NCBI RefSeq assembly: GCF_965196975.1
Contig: NZ_OZ239981.1
Location: 186,001-250,000, forward strand
DNA: 64,000 bases
Direction of reading: 5' to 3'
DNA from: Endozoicomonas sp965196975
GTDB taxonomy: Bacteria; Pseudomonadota; Gammaproteobacteria; Pseudomonadales; Endozoicomonadaceae
Positions within the stretch are counted from its first letter, which is position 1, and every line of letters starts with the position of its first letter. Below, piece after piece: positions 9,149 through 16,266 of this stretch. The notes beneath the pieces were generated by a model. The model saw only the letters and a list, made by a program, of their open reading frames with translations. It ran no database searches and was not told the DNA's origin. The position numbers and the translations under genes were made by a program.

Positions 9149-9157
9149 ATTATAGCA
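9149..9157 (-). promoter_or_regulatory. Extended -10 promoter element for array member 3
   Basis: The minus strand reads TTTGCTATAAT, matching the block upstream of array member 2 exactly over 11 bases. It lies about 66 bp upstream of the now separated start codon at 9083. Confidence 0.5.
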
Positions 9158-9196
9158 AAGTTATTCAACATTTTTTGGGTAAAAGGTTTGTTAATA

Positions 9197-9336
9197 ATAA
9201 ATTGCCTTTTTTTTAAAATTGCTGAGGGAGATACCCTTTCAGATAAAGTGTTTGAAGAAGATAAGATAGTAGCATATCAGGGATGTTAACCCTGCTGCCT
9301 ATATTCATATTCTGATAATCCCCAAAGAATCATATT
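9197..9336 (+). pseudogene. Decayed 5' copy of hinT
   Basis: This stretch aligns base by base with the first 130 or so bases of the intact hinT gene at 10899, for example AAAATTGCTGAGGGAGAT in both. The start codon has become ATA, an extra base shifts the frame near 9282, and a stop follows. Similarity fades after about 9336. The distance from the neighbouring paralog's start codon (113 bp) is almost the same as the 112 bp between the intact pair at 10786/10899, so the paralog and hinT seem to have been duplicated together. Confidence 0.8.
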
Positions 9337-10060
9337 GGGCCACGGGTCAGAGATATTGATAGTATTCTCTATATATAAATTCACCAATAACCTTGTCGTG
9401 AATTTTTCGGATTTTGAAAAACCCATTGTCCTTTTTGTCAGTCTTTTTAATCGAATTCCCGGCATCAGGTTCTGTCGTTCAGTACTCTGGGCAAATTACT
9501 TGTCAGCTATGTGTTTATCTTCTGAAAGACAGGCTGTATAAAGGTACCAGTTATCTGTGGTGGTGAGTGTTTTTTAAATGGGCTCGAGTCGTATTAGGAC
9601 TGATCATAAGTACACAATGTCTTTGACTCCAGAACCATTCATGGCCATTTTGAGTATGAATTCAAGAGTGCCGGGCTGATTGTCGTTGTGCCGGTATTGA
9701 AGCTGGAAGCTCATTTTGTAGTTTCTTCAGCGACAGCATTGATGGCCTGTTTCAGTTTATCATTTCTAACAATGCTACTGGCACTCTGGCAGTGGATACA
9801 AATAACTTGAATTATAGTCATGAAAACCTCAAGCAGTCAGGAATATACCAGATCAACGGGTTTTATTTATAACCGAATATCGGCATGATTTTAGCGTTGG
9901 CTGGTGATTAGGCTTATCACCAGTTCAATTCTAAAGTTAATATTAAGGGGGTAGTGAAAATTAACTGTGCGGATTTAAGAATTTACTCAAAATTAAAAAA
10001 CTCATTTTTAATGTGGTTGTGGTAGACCAACACTGATAAATTTGAACCGTTGTTAATGAG
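9337..10060. other. Decayed intergenic DNA
   Basis: No intact gene is seen in about 700 bp. A plus-strand frame ending at about 9870 reads TGTLAVDTNNLNYSHENL and may be the tail of a degraded gene. An 8-bp hairpin, CTGGTGAT at 9901-9908 pairing with 9916-9923, follows it. Confidence 0.4.
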
Positions 10061-10786
10061 CTAAATATCATCTGGTGCTATATCACCTCTTAGTTGGGCA
10101 AGTTTGTTTCTGGCTTTTTTTAGCTGTATTTTTAAATCAAAGATTTCATCCTGTCTATCCTGGCGAGCTTGATTGATATAGTGGCACATTCGAATAGCAG
10201 TCAATAAATTGGTTAAACCATGGAAGGCAGCGCGTACTGCGTAAAAGAAGCCCTTATTATCAGTTTCATGAAACATATAAGAAGTACCGGATAATAGGAG
10301 GCTTAATCCAAAGCCTGTTATAAAGGTCTCAATACCTACTTTTAAAGAGTCTTTTGCGCTAAGAGATGGAAGCTTTTCATCAGTGTAATTGCTATACCCT
10401 ATAGCACCACCGATTCCTAGGGCTGCGAGTATAGTATCATTAAAGATAAATGTTCTCATGGTTTTCCATTCATCGTCTAATTCCCAATTATATATAGGCT
10501 CCTTAGTATCCGATTGTGCGAAAGAAATCATACGGAAAATACCAAAAGCAAACGTGGCAAGAACACCGCTTGCGGTAAGAGCTAAAGATTGTGATAACTC
10601 ATTTTCTGAGACCAACTCATCCAATTTTTCTTGTATAGCCTCGATTTTATTGAGAAGTTTCTCTTCTTCAGTGAATGGTTTGGGAGAAGAGCCAAGTTCA
10701 TAACCTATTAACTCATAAGAACTAAAGGCGTGTTTTGGGAGTAAGTGGATGAGGGTGAAAAAAAATAATAAGATGTATTTTTTCAT
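10061..10786 (-). CDS. Paralogous membrane protein, array member 4 (unknown function)
   Basis: The fourth paralog, about 241 residues from the ATG at 10786 (MKKYILLFFFTLIHLLPK, a signal-peptide-like start). The frame is open further upstream, but that would run into hinT's control region. It carries the family blocks in order: TEEEKLLNKIEAIQEKLDEL, ASGVLATFAFGIFRM, ALGIGGAIGYSNYTDEKLPSL, TFITGFGLSLLLSG and the coiled coil IFDLKIQLKKARNKLAQLRG. It is the most diverged of the four by eye. It is divergent from hinT with 112 bp between the start codons. Confidence 0.8.
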   Translation of the reverse strand: MKKYILLFFFTLIHLLPKHAFSSYELIGYELGSSPKPFTEEEKLLNKIEAIQEKLDELVSENELSQSLALTASGVLATFAFGIFRMISFAQSDTKEPIYNWELDDEWKTMRTFIFNDTILAALGIGGAIGYSNYTDEKLPSLSAKDSLKVGIETFITGFGLSLLLSGTSYMFHETDNKGFFYAVRAAFHGLTNLLTAIRMCHYINQARQDRQDEIFDLKIQLKKARNKLAQLRGDIAPDDI

Positions 10787-10898
10787 AGTGTTTGTATTAT
10801 GGAGCATAATAAGCTGATGAAAGTTTTGCCTGCTTTTTAAGCTGGCCAGTGTGATAAAGCAATTCAATAGTAGTCGGAGCCAACGGGTTTTATAAATA

Positions 10899-11240
10899 AT
10901 GAGCTGTCTTTTTTGTAAAATTGCTGAGGGAGATATTCCCGCAGATAAAGTATTTGAAGATGATGAGGTAGTGGCGTTCAGGGATATTAACCCTGCCGCT
11001 CCAACCCATATTCTGGTCATTCCCAAGAAGCATATTTCGACGATGAATGATGTAGTAGCAGAAGACCAGGCTGTGCTTGGCAAGATGATGCTGGTGGCGA
11101 AGGATATCGCGGCTCAGGAAGGCGTTGATGAAGATGGTTTTCGTTTTGCCCTGAATACCAACAGCCATGGTGGACAGTCGGTGTACCACATACATCTGCA
11201 CCTGCTGGCAGGTCGTCAAATGCAGTGGCCTCCAGGCTGA
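10899..11240 (+). CDS. hinT: HIT-family purine nucleotide phosphoramidase HinT
   Basis: A 113-residue histidine-triad protein. The triad reads HIHLHLLAGRQM near the C-terminus, the N-terminus CLFCKIAEGDIPA is typical of HinT, and ILVIPKKHIS is the usual nucleotide-pocket segment. HinT hydrolyses AMP-lysine and AMP-serine phosphoramidates, possibly clearing aminoacyl-AMP by-products (family knowledge). It is followed by a hairpin, so it is probably transcribed alone, divergently from array member 4. A degraded copy of its 5' end lies 1.7 kb to the left. Confidence 0.95.
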   Translation: MSCLFCKIAEGDIPADKVFEDDEVVAFRDINPAAPTHILVIPKKHISTMNDVVAEDQAVLGKMMLVAKDIAAQEGVDEDGFRFALNTNSHGGQSVYHIHLHLLAGRQMQWPPG

Positions 11241-11247
11241 TTGTGAA

Positions 11248-11299
11248 CCACAAAGAGCGCAAAGGAAGAACCTAGAAGCTTTCTTTGTGTTCTTTGTGG
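11248..11299 (+). terminator. Imperfect long hairpin between hinT and osmC-like gene
   Basis: CCACAAAGA at 11248 pairs with TCTTTGTGG ending at 11299, with further internal pairing. It lies between convergent genes and probably ends both transcripts. Confidence 0.5.
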
Positions 11300-11308
11300 C
11301 TTAATCTA

Positions 11309-11722
11309 CTATTCGGTTTCTATAATCTCATAACTGTGGGTAATTTCGACTCCGCCCTTGCCCAGCATATGAGCAACAGAACAGTACTTTTCAGCAGATA
11401 AGCTAACGGCACGCTGAACCTGAGATTCTTTGATATTGCTGCCTTTAACGACAAAAGCCAGATGTATTCTGGTGAAGACCGCAGGGATAGCATCAGCACG
11501 TTCTGATTCAATATCCACATGGCAGCTGATAACTTTCTGCCGGGCTTTTTCCAGAATATTTACCACATCAACGGAAGAGCACCCACCTAATCCCATCAAT
11601 ACCATTTCCATTGGGCCTGGAGCACTTTTCTGATGCTTATCTGCATCCATAACGACAGAATTGCCACTGGCGGTCATCCCAAGGAAACGCTGGTTATCGA
11701 CCCACTTTACTTGTGCCTTCAT
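11309..11722 (-). CDS. OsmC-family protein (YhfA-like)
   Basis: A 137-residue OsmC/Ohr-fold protein. The block GPMEMVLMGLGGCSSVDVV carries the first conserved cysteine and AEKYCSVAHML the second, the pair used for peroxide reduction in OsmC/Ohr proteins. In E. coli the YhfA member lies next to crp, and in pseudomonads an OsmC gene lies next to vfr (family and synteny knowledge); here crp is about 660 bp away, which supports the YhfA assignment. It is convergent with hinT. The exact substrate is not known. Confidence 0.88.
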   Translation of the reverse strand: MKAQVKWVDNQRFLGMTASGNSVVMDADKHQKSAPGPMEMVLMGLGGCSSVDVVNILEKARQKVISCHVDIESERADAIPAVFTRIHLAFVVKGSNIKESQVQRAVSLSAEKYCSVAHMLGKGGVEITHSYEIIETE

Positions 11723-11846
11723 TCGAAATTCCTGTTCTGGCCTTTGGGACTATTTCTATTTGGGGCCATTCTAAAGCCTTTGAATGAAAACAGCCATGTA
11801 AACAGAGACAGGCCATAGAAGAAGTGGTGATATTCTTATTTTTGCA

Positions 11847-12275
11847 TTATCGAATGAAGCCTTTTTTGAAGGTATAAAAGTCTGGCTGTAAGTGGGCTAA
11901 AGGCTCTCTAAGGTGTGTAACGTCAGCTTCACTGCCATGCACTTCCAAACGGGTAAGTTCGGCAATTTTACTGGCCTCATCCAGTAGCTCAGAAACATTC
12001 TCAATATGATGCAAAAGTGCATGGGCGTTGATGTAACCTTCGCGACAGAATACTTCATTGCCATGGCAGGTGAAGCCATAAAATATGACACCTTCTTCCT
12101 TTTCTGTTCTTTCGATAAAGGCGTTCATTAATTCATCGAATGCGTGCATGTGTTCAGGGTTAACCCTGAAGTATGGGTGAATTGAACAAAAAGCAGGCAG
12201 TTCTTTCATAAACATCATCTCTGTTACGTGTAAAGACCACGCAGTGAGCTTAGGAGAGAATGATGTATTTTCCAT
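11847..12275 (-). CDS. Small dimeric alpha/beta-barrel protein (ABM-like)
   Basis: A 142-residue protein whose middle, HPYFRVNPEHMHAFDELMNA then EKEEGVIFYGFTCHGNEVF, follows the beta-alpha-beta pattern of antibiotic-biosynthesis-monooxygenase/ferredoxin-like barrels, with a second helix-rich half starting REGYINAHALLHH. That family is small and functionally mixed, so no substrate is suggested. The ATG at 12275 lacks a good ribosome-binding site; an internal ATG at 12209 (MKELPAF) has AGAG at suitable distance and could be the true start. It lies between osmC and crp, divergent from crp. Confidence 0.65.
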   Translation of the reverse strand: MENTSFSPKLTAWSLHVTEMMFMKELPAFCSIHPYFRVNPEHMHAFDELMNAFIERTEKEEGVIFYGFTCHGNEVFCREGYINAHALLHHIENVSELLDEASKIAELTRLEVHGSEADVTHLREPLAHLQPDFYTFKKGFIR

Positions 12276-12379
12276 AGATAGAAGGAGATCGTTTTATATT
12301 TTGCATTTTTTTTCAGTGAATAGTGCCAAGGCAGTCAAGAAAAGGAACATCCACAATTAACGAAAGAAAAGTTTACGGT

Positions 12380-13057
12380 ATGATGGTATCCAAACAAGGT
12401 AGTTGTGGTGAGGAGATGTTGACCAAGAATTTGCCCGTCAGACCAGGCCCTGGAGTGGAGCACTTTTTGTCCATGTGCTCTCGAAAAAACTATCCGGCCA
12501 GAAGTACCATTCTCTGTGCAGGTGATACTTCGGATACTCTTTATTATATCGTCAAGGTTGCTGTGTCCGTTGTTATAGAAGATGATGAAGGCCGTGAGAT
12601 GATTGTCGCTTACCTTAATCAGGGCGACTTTTTTGGTGAAATGGGGCTGTTTGATGATGACCTCGCGGAGCGCAGTGCCTGGGTGAAGGCCAAAACGTCA
12701 TGCGAAGTTGCAGAGATCAGCTACCAGCAGTTCAGGGAGCTGGTTCAGAAAGAGCCTGATATCCTGATGATGCTTTCTGGTCAAATGGCGACCCGTTTGA
12801 AGGATACCACCCGAAAGATGGGGGATCTTGCATTCCTTGATGTAACGGGGAGAGTGGCCAGAACCCTGCTGGATCTCTGCCGTCAACCAGATGCCATGAC
12901 GCATCCCGATGGTATGCAGATTAAGATAACCCGTCAGGAAATTGGCCGTATTGTCGGTTGTTCCCGTGAAATGGTTGGGAGAGTGCTGAAAAGCTTAGAA
13001 GCTCAGGGACTTGTTTCTGTAAAAGGAAAAACCATGGTTGTTTTTGGTACCCGCTAG
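12380..13057 (+). CDS. crp: CRP/Vfr-type cAMP receptor transcription factor
   Basis: Closely follows E. coli CRP: an N-terminal cyclic-nucleotide domain with YLNQGDFFGEMGLF and ERSAW (the phosphate-binding cassette with Glu, Arg and Ser), a hinge helix, and the C-terminal helix-turn-helix ITRQEIGRIVGCSREMVGR ending in VVFGTR. It would bind cAMP and control many catabolic genes. The start is uncertain: GTG 12323, ATG 12380/12383 and ATG 12416 are all in frame; the last matches the E. coli length best but has GAGGAG touching it. One oddity: the very conserved glycine after YYIVK is valine here (YYIVKVAVSV). Synteny with osmC and trpC matches pseudomonads. Confidence 0.93.
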   Translation: MMVSKQGSCGEEMLTKNLPVRPGPGVEHFLSMCSRKNYPARSTILCAGDTSDTLYYIVKVAVSVVIEDDEGREMIVAYLNQGDFFGEMGLFDDDLAERSAWVKAKTSCEVAEISYQQFRELVQKEPDILMMLSGQMATRLKDTTRKMGDLAFLDVTGRVARTLLDLCRQPDAMTHPDGMQIKITRQEIGRIVGCSREMVGRVLKSLEAQGLVSVKGKTMVVFGTR

Positions 13058-13150
13058 CTGATAAGAGCTTGGTTATCATGGCTATCAGCACTATTAGGGG
13101 TATTTGGAACCTATACTGAGTCTTATAAATATACTTAGAGGTTACGTAAT

Positions 13151-13732
13151 ATGTTTAATAGTGGCATCAGGTTTCTGGCTCTACCTATTGTATTTTCTGC
13201 TTTAGTGTCTGGGTGTTCGGATACTGCGAACCATGCAGAGAACACGAGCAAAGTTGAGGAAAAGCTGGAAGTAGTGATGTTTCAGGTAACTCCTGCGGGT
13301 AATGGGCCAACAGTGGGCAAAGTGTTTATTCATTACGCTGACGATGATGATGTCACCCAGGGTGTAAGGCTACAGCCAGCGCTTCATGACCTGCCACCGG
13401 GAAAGCATGGCTTTCATGTTCATGAGCACCCATCTTGTGAGCCGGGAGAGAAAGATGGCCAGAAAGTAGCTGCTCTGGCTGCCGGTAGCCATTATGACCC
13501 GGAAAGCACAGGTCATCACGAAGGGCCTCAGGGGCATGGACACCTTGGTGATCTACCTGCTTTAACTGTTGATGATTATGGTAATGCGGTGACCCCTGTT
13601 GAGGCACCCAGGCTCTCATTACCTGAGCTGAGAGGACATTCGCTGGTGATCCATGCGGGTTCCGATAACTATTCTGACAACCCTCCGCTGGGTGGTGGTG
13701 GTGCCAGAATAGCGTGTGGGATTATTCAGTAA
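13151..13732 (+). CDS. sodC: Superoxide dismutase [Cu-Zn], lipoprotein form
   Basis: A 193-residue SodC that removes superoxide in the periplasm. The signal peptide ends in the lipobox LVSGC (Cys22), so the protein is predicted to be lipid-anchored. The copper ligands are in HGFHVHEH, the zinc-site histidines and aspartate in GSHYDPESTGHHEGPQGHGH, and the C-terminus carries GGGGARIACGII with the cysteine that pairs with Cys in HPSCEPG. It is convergent with the trp genes. About 90 bp separate it from crp, so separate promoters are likely. Confidence 0.95.
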   Translation: MFNSGIRFLALPIVFSALVSGCSDTANHAENTSKVEEKLEVVMFQVTPAGNGPTVGKVFIHYADDDDVTQGVRLQPALHDLPPGKHGFHVHEHPSCEPGEKDGQKVAALAAGSHYDPESTGHHEGPQGHGHLGDLPALTVDDYGNAVTPVEAPRLSLPELRGHSLVIHAGSDNYSDNPPLGGGGARIACGIIQ

Positions 13733-13758
13733 CTGAAATATAGAAATAACTGCTACAA

Positions 13759-13782
13759 GGCTGGCTGACTTTTTGGCTAGCC
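13759..13782. terminator. Weak hairpin between sodC and trpC
   Basis: GGCTGGCT at 13759 pairs, with two G-U pairs, to GGCTAGCC ending at 13782. It lies between convergent genes; the T run is in the loop, so its strength as a terminator is uncertain. Confidence 0.3.
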
Positions 13783-13786
13783 GTCT

Positions 13787-14590
13787 TCATAAATAGGCGC
13801 CAAACAATGTCTTGAGAGCTTGCCCTGGATTATCCTGACGCATAAACGCTTCACCTACCAGAAAGCTTTTCACGTTATGCTGGACCATGGATTTCACATC
13901 ACCTTGGGTGTGAATACCGCTCTCTGTGACAACCAGTCGACCAGTAGGAATTGAGTCAAGTAGTTCAAGTGTGTTGTTCAGGCTGACCTCAAATGTATGC
14001 AGGTTGCGATTGTTGATCCCGAGGATGGCGCCGGGTAGTGGGAGAGCCCTTTCCAGCTCATCCGCTCCATGCACCTCAACCAATACATCCATTCCAAGAG
14101 ATTGTGCCAGCTCATTGAAATCACGGAGTTGCTGGTCCGAAAGGGCTGAGACAATCAGCAGGATACAGTCGGCACCTATCATTCGTGCTTCGTATATTTG
14201 ATAAGGGTCGACCATGAAATCTTTTCGCAGTACAGGAAGAGAGCAGGCCTCACGAGCAGCCTGTAAATAGCGTTCGCTGCCCTGGAAGAAATCACGATCC
14301 GTCAACACGGATAAGCAGCAGGCCCCAGCGCTTTCATAGCTTCTGGCAATTTCTGCTGGCTCAAAATTTTCTCTAATCACCCCTTTGCTGGGAGAGGCTT
14401 TTTTGATCTCTGCAATGATGGCTGCCTGCTGCTTTTCAACTCTTAAGAGCAGGTTGCGGGCAAAGCCTCGTGCTGGTGCATTCTGCTCGGCCAGCTTTCT
14501 TACTTCATCAAGTGGTTTGGAAAGGCTGCGCTCAGAAACTTCTTCATGCTTCCGTGCAATGATTTTATTCAGAATGGTCGGTAGCGACAT
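13787..14590 (-). CDS. trpC: Indole-3-glycerol-phosphate synthase
   Basis: A 267-residue TIM barrel that closes the indole ring in tryptophan synthesis. Diagnostic blocks are IIAEIKKASPSKGVI (catalytic lysine), LSVLTDRDFFQGS, LRKDFMVDPYQIYEAR and the phosphate-binding VTESGIHTQGDV. The stand-alone length, without a fused TrpF, fits pseudomonad-type TrpC. It begins 18 bp after trpD ends, so it is the last gene of a trpE-G-D-C operon. A MSLPTILNKI start is typical. Confidence 0.97.
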   Translation of the reverse strand: MSLPTILNKIIARKHEEVSERSLSKPLDEVRKLAEQNAPARGFARNLLLRVEKQQAAIIAEIKKASPSKGVIRENFEPAEIARSYESAGACCLSVLTDRDFFQGSERYLQAAREACSLPVLRKDFMVDPYQIYEARMIGADCILLIVSALSDQQLRDFNELAQSLGMDVLVEVHGADELERALPLPGAILGINNRNLHTFEVSLNNTLELLDSIPTGRLVVTESGIHTQGDVKSMVQHNVKSFLVGEAFMRQDNPGQALKTLFGAYL

Positions 14591-14608
14591 GAATGGTTAC
14601 CCTCACAC

Positions 14609-15658
14609 TTATTGAGCTACAGCGTCTTCAGAAAAAACGCGGGTAAAACTGGCCAGTTCTTTCATTTTCTCCAAAGCCAGACCGCTGTCGATGGCATCCT
14701 GAGCCATCAGGATGCCTTCTTCCAGACGACTGGCGACACCTGAAAGGTAAATGGCTGTACCTGCGTTCAGGGCAATCATACTGGCTGCTTTTTCAGCATA
14801 CTTTCCCTGTTGTTTGCCAAGGGCATCCTTGATAAGAGCCAGTGATTCACTACTGTCTCTTACATCCAGTCCAATCAGGCTTTGCGAGTTAATATTGAAA
14901 TCTTCCGGCTTGAGTATGTATTCGTAGACTTTTCCATCCTTTAGCTCGGCTACGTGGGTCTCACTGGCAATACTGATTTCATCCAGTCCATCCACGGAAT
15001 GCACCACCATAACATGTTCATTCCCCAGCTCGCGGAGTACTTCTGCCATTGGGCGGCAAAGCTCTTTGGTAAAAACACCAATTAGCAGGTTTTTCACGTT
15101 GGCTGGATTGGACATTGGTCCAAGAATATTAAACAGTGTGCGAATACCCAGATCCCGGCGTACACCTACCACATTTTTCATGGCTGAGTGGTGGGCTGGT
15201 GCGAACATAAAGCCGACACCAATCTCTTCAATGCAGCGGGCGACTTGATCAGGGGTAATGTCCAGATTAACCCCTGCATGCTCCAGAAGGTCGGCACTAC
15301 CACTTGAGCTGGAAACACCCCGGTTGCCATGTTTTGCAACTTTGGCGCCTGCAGCGGCACAGACAAAGGCAGAAGCGGTAGAGACGTTGAACAGGTGGGC
15401 ACCGTCTCCCCCTGTACCAACTATATCTACCAGATGATCAGCATTAACTTGAACCTGGGTAGCCAGTTGTCGCATGACCATGGCAGCCCCAGTGATTTCT
15501 TCAATGCTCTCACTTTTCATCCGCATGCCAACCAGAAAGGCGGCAATCTGGCTATCATTGCACTTGCCAGTCATGATCTGTTGCATTACCTCGACCATTT
15601 CATCCCTGCTCAGGTCAAGGTGTTGCACGATCCGGTTTATCGCTTTTTTTATCTGCAT
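14609..15658 (-). CDS. trpD: Anthranilate phosphoribosyltransferase
   Basis: A 349-residue enzyme that attaches PRPP-derived ribose phosphate to anthranilate. The glycine-rich PRPP-binding loop VDIVGTGGDGAHLFN, the KHGNRGVSSSSGSADLLE block and LFNILGPMSNPA are all present. It starts 23 bp after trpG and ends 18 bp before trpC, so it is co-transcribed. TrpG and TrpD are separate here, unlike the fused TrpGD of E. coli. Confidence 0.97.
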   Translation of the reverse strand: MQIKKAINRIVQHLDLSRDEMVEVMQQIMTGKCNDSQIAAFLVGMRMKSESIEEITGAAMVMRQLATQVQVNADHLVDIVGTGGDGAHLFNVSTASAFVCAAAGAKVAKHGNRGVSSSSGSADLLEHAGVNLDITPDQVARCIEEIGVGFMFAPAHHSAMKNVVGVRRDLGIRTLFNILGPMSNPANVKNLLIGVFTKELCRPMAEVLRELGNEHVMVVHSVDGLDEISIASETHVAELKDGKVYEYILKPEDFNINSQSLIGLDVRDSSESLALIKDALGKQQGKYAEKAASMIALNAGTAIYLSGVASRLEEGILMAQDAIDSGLALEKMKELASFTRVFSEDAVAQ

Positions 15659-15681
15659 GGTTTCACTCCCTGGTATATTTG

Positions 15682-16266
15682 TTATATGGACTGTTTGAGG
15701 AAATTGGCCAGAAGGTCATGCCCTTGCTCGGTCATGATGGATTCTGGATGAAACTGAACGCCCTCAACGGGCAGTTCTTTATGGCGGACGCCCATGATTT
15801 CATCGTTACTGCCATCTTCAAACTGAGTCCATGCTGTTACCTCAAGGCAATCAGGCAGGCTCTCTTTTTCAATGACAAGTGAGTGATAGCGGGTTGTTGT
15901 GACCGGATTGGCCAGGCTCTGGAAAACCCCGAAATCCTTATGGAAAACCGGAGAAACTTTACCATGCATGACTTGTCTGGCCCGGACGATCTTACCTCCA
16001 TAAACCTGTCCGATACTTTGATGGCCAAGGCACACACCCAGGATAGGAATTTTATCCTGAAAGTGTCGTATAACATTCATTGATATGCCAGCTTCGTTGG
16101 GAGTACATGGTCCCGGAGAGATAACAATATGGTCAGGCTTCAGCTGCTCGATGTCCTCAATGGTAATGTGATCGTTCCTGTGGACTTCGACAGTAGCGCC
16201 CAGTTCTCCAAAATACTGAACCAGATTAAAGGTGAACGAATCGTAATTATCGATCATTAACAGCAT
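15682..16266 (-). CDS. trpG: Anthranilate synthase glutamine amidotransferase subunit
   Basis: A 194-residue class I amidotransferase that supplies ammonia to TrpE. It opens with LLMIDNYDSFTFNLVQYF, carries the nucleophile cysteine in GVCLGHQSIG and the His-Glu pair in GVQFHPESIMT. Its ATG overlaps the stop of trpE (TGATG), implying translational coupling and matched amounts of the two subunits. PabA-like roles cannot be ruled out, since some bacteria share this subunit with folate synthesis. Confidence 0.96.
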   Translation of the reverse strand: MLLMIDNYDSFTFNLVQYFGELGATVEVHRNDHITIEDIEQLKPDHIVISPGPCTPNEAGISMNVIRHFQDKIPILGVCLGHQSIGQVYGGKIVRARQVMHGKVSPVFHKDFGVFQSLANPVTTTRYHSLVIEKESLPDCLEVTAWTQFEDGSNDEIMGVRHKELPVEGVQFHPESIMTEQGHDLLANFLKQSI

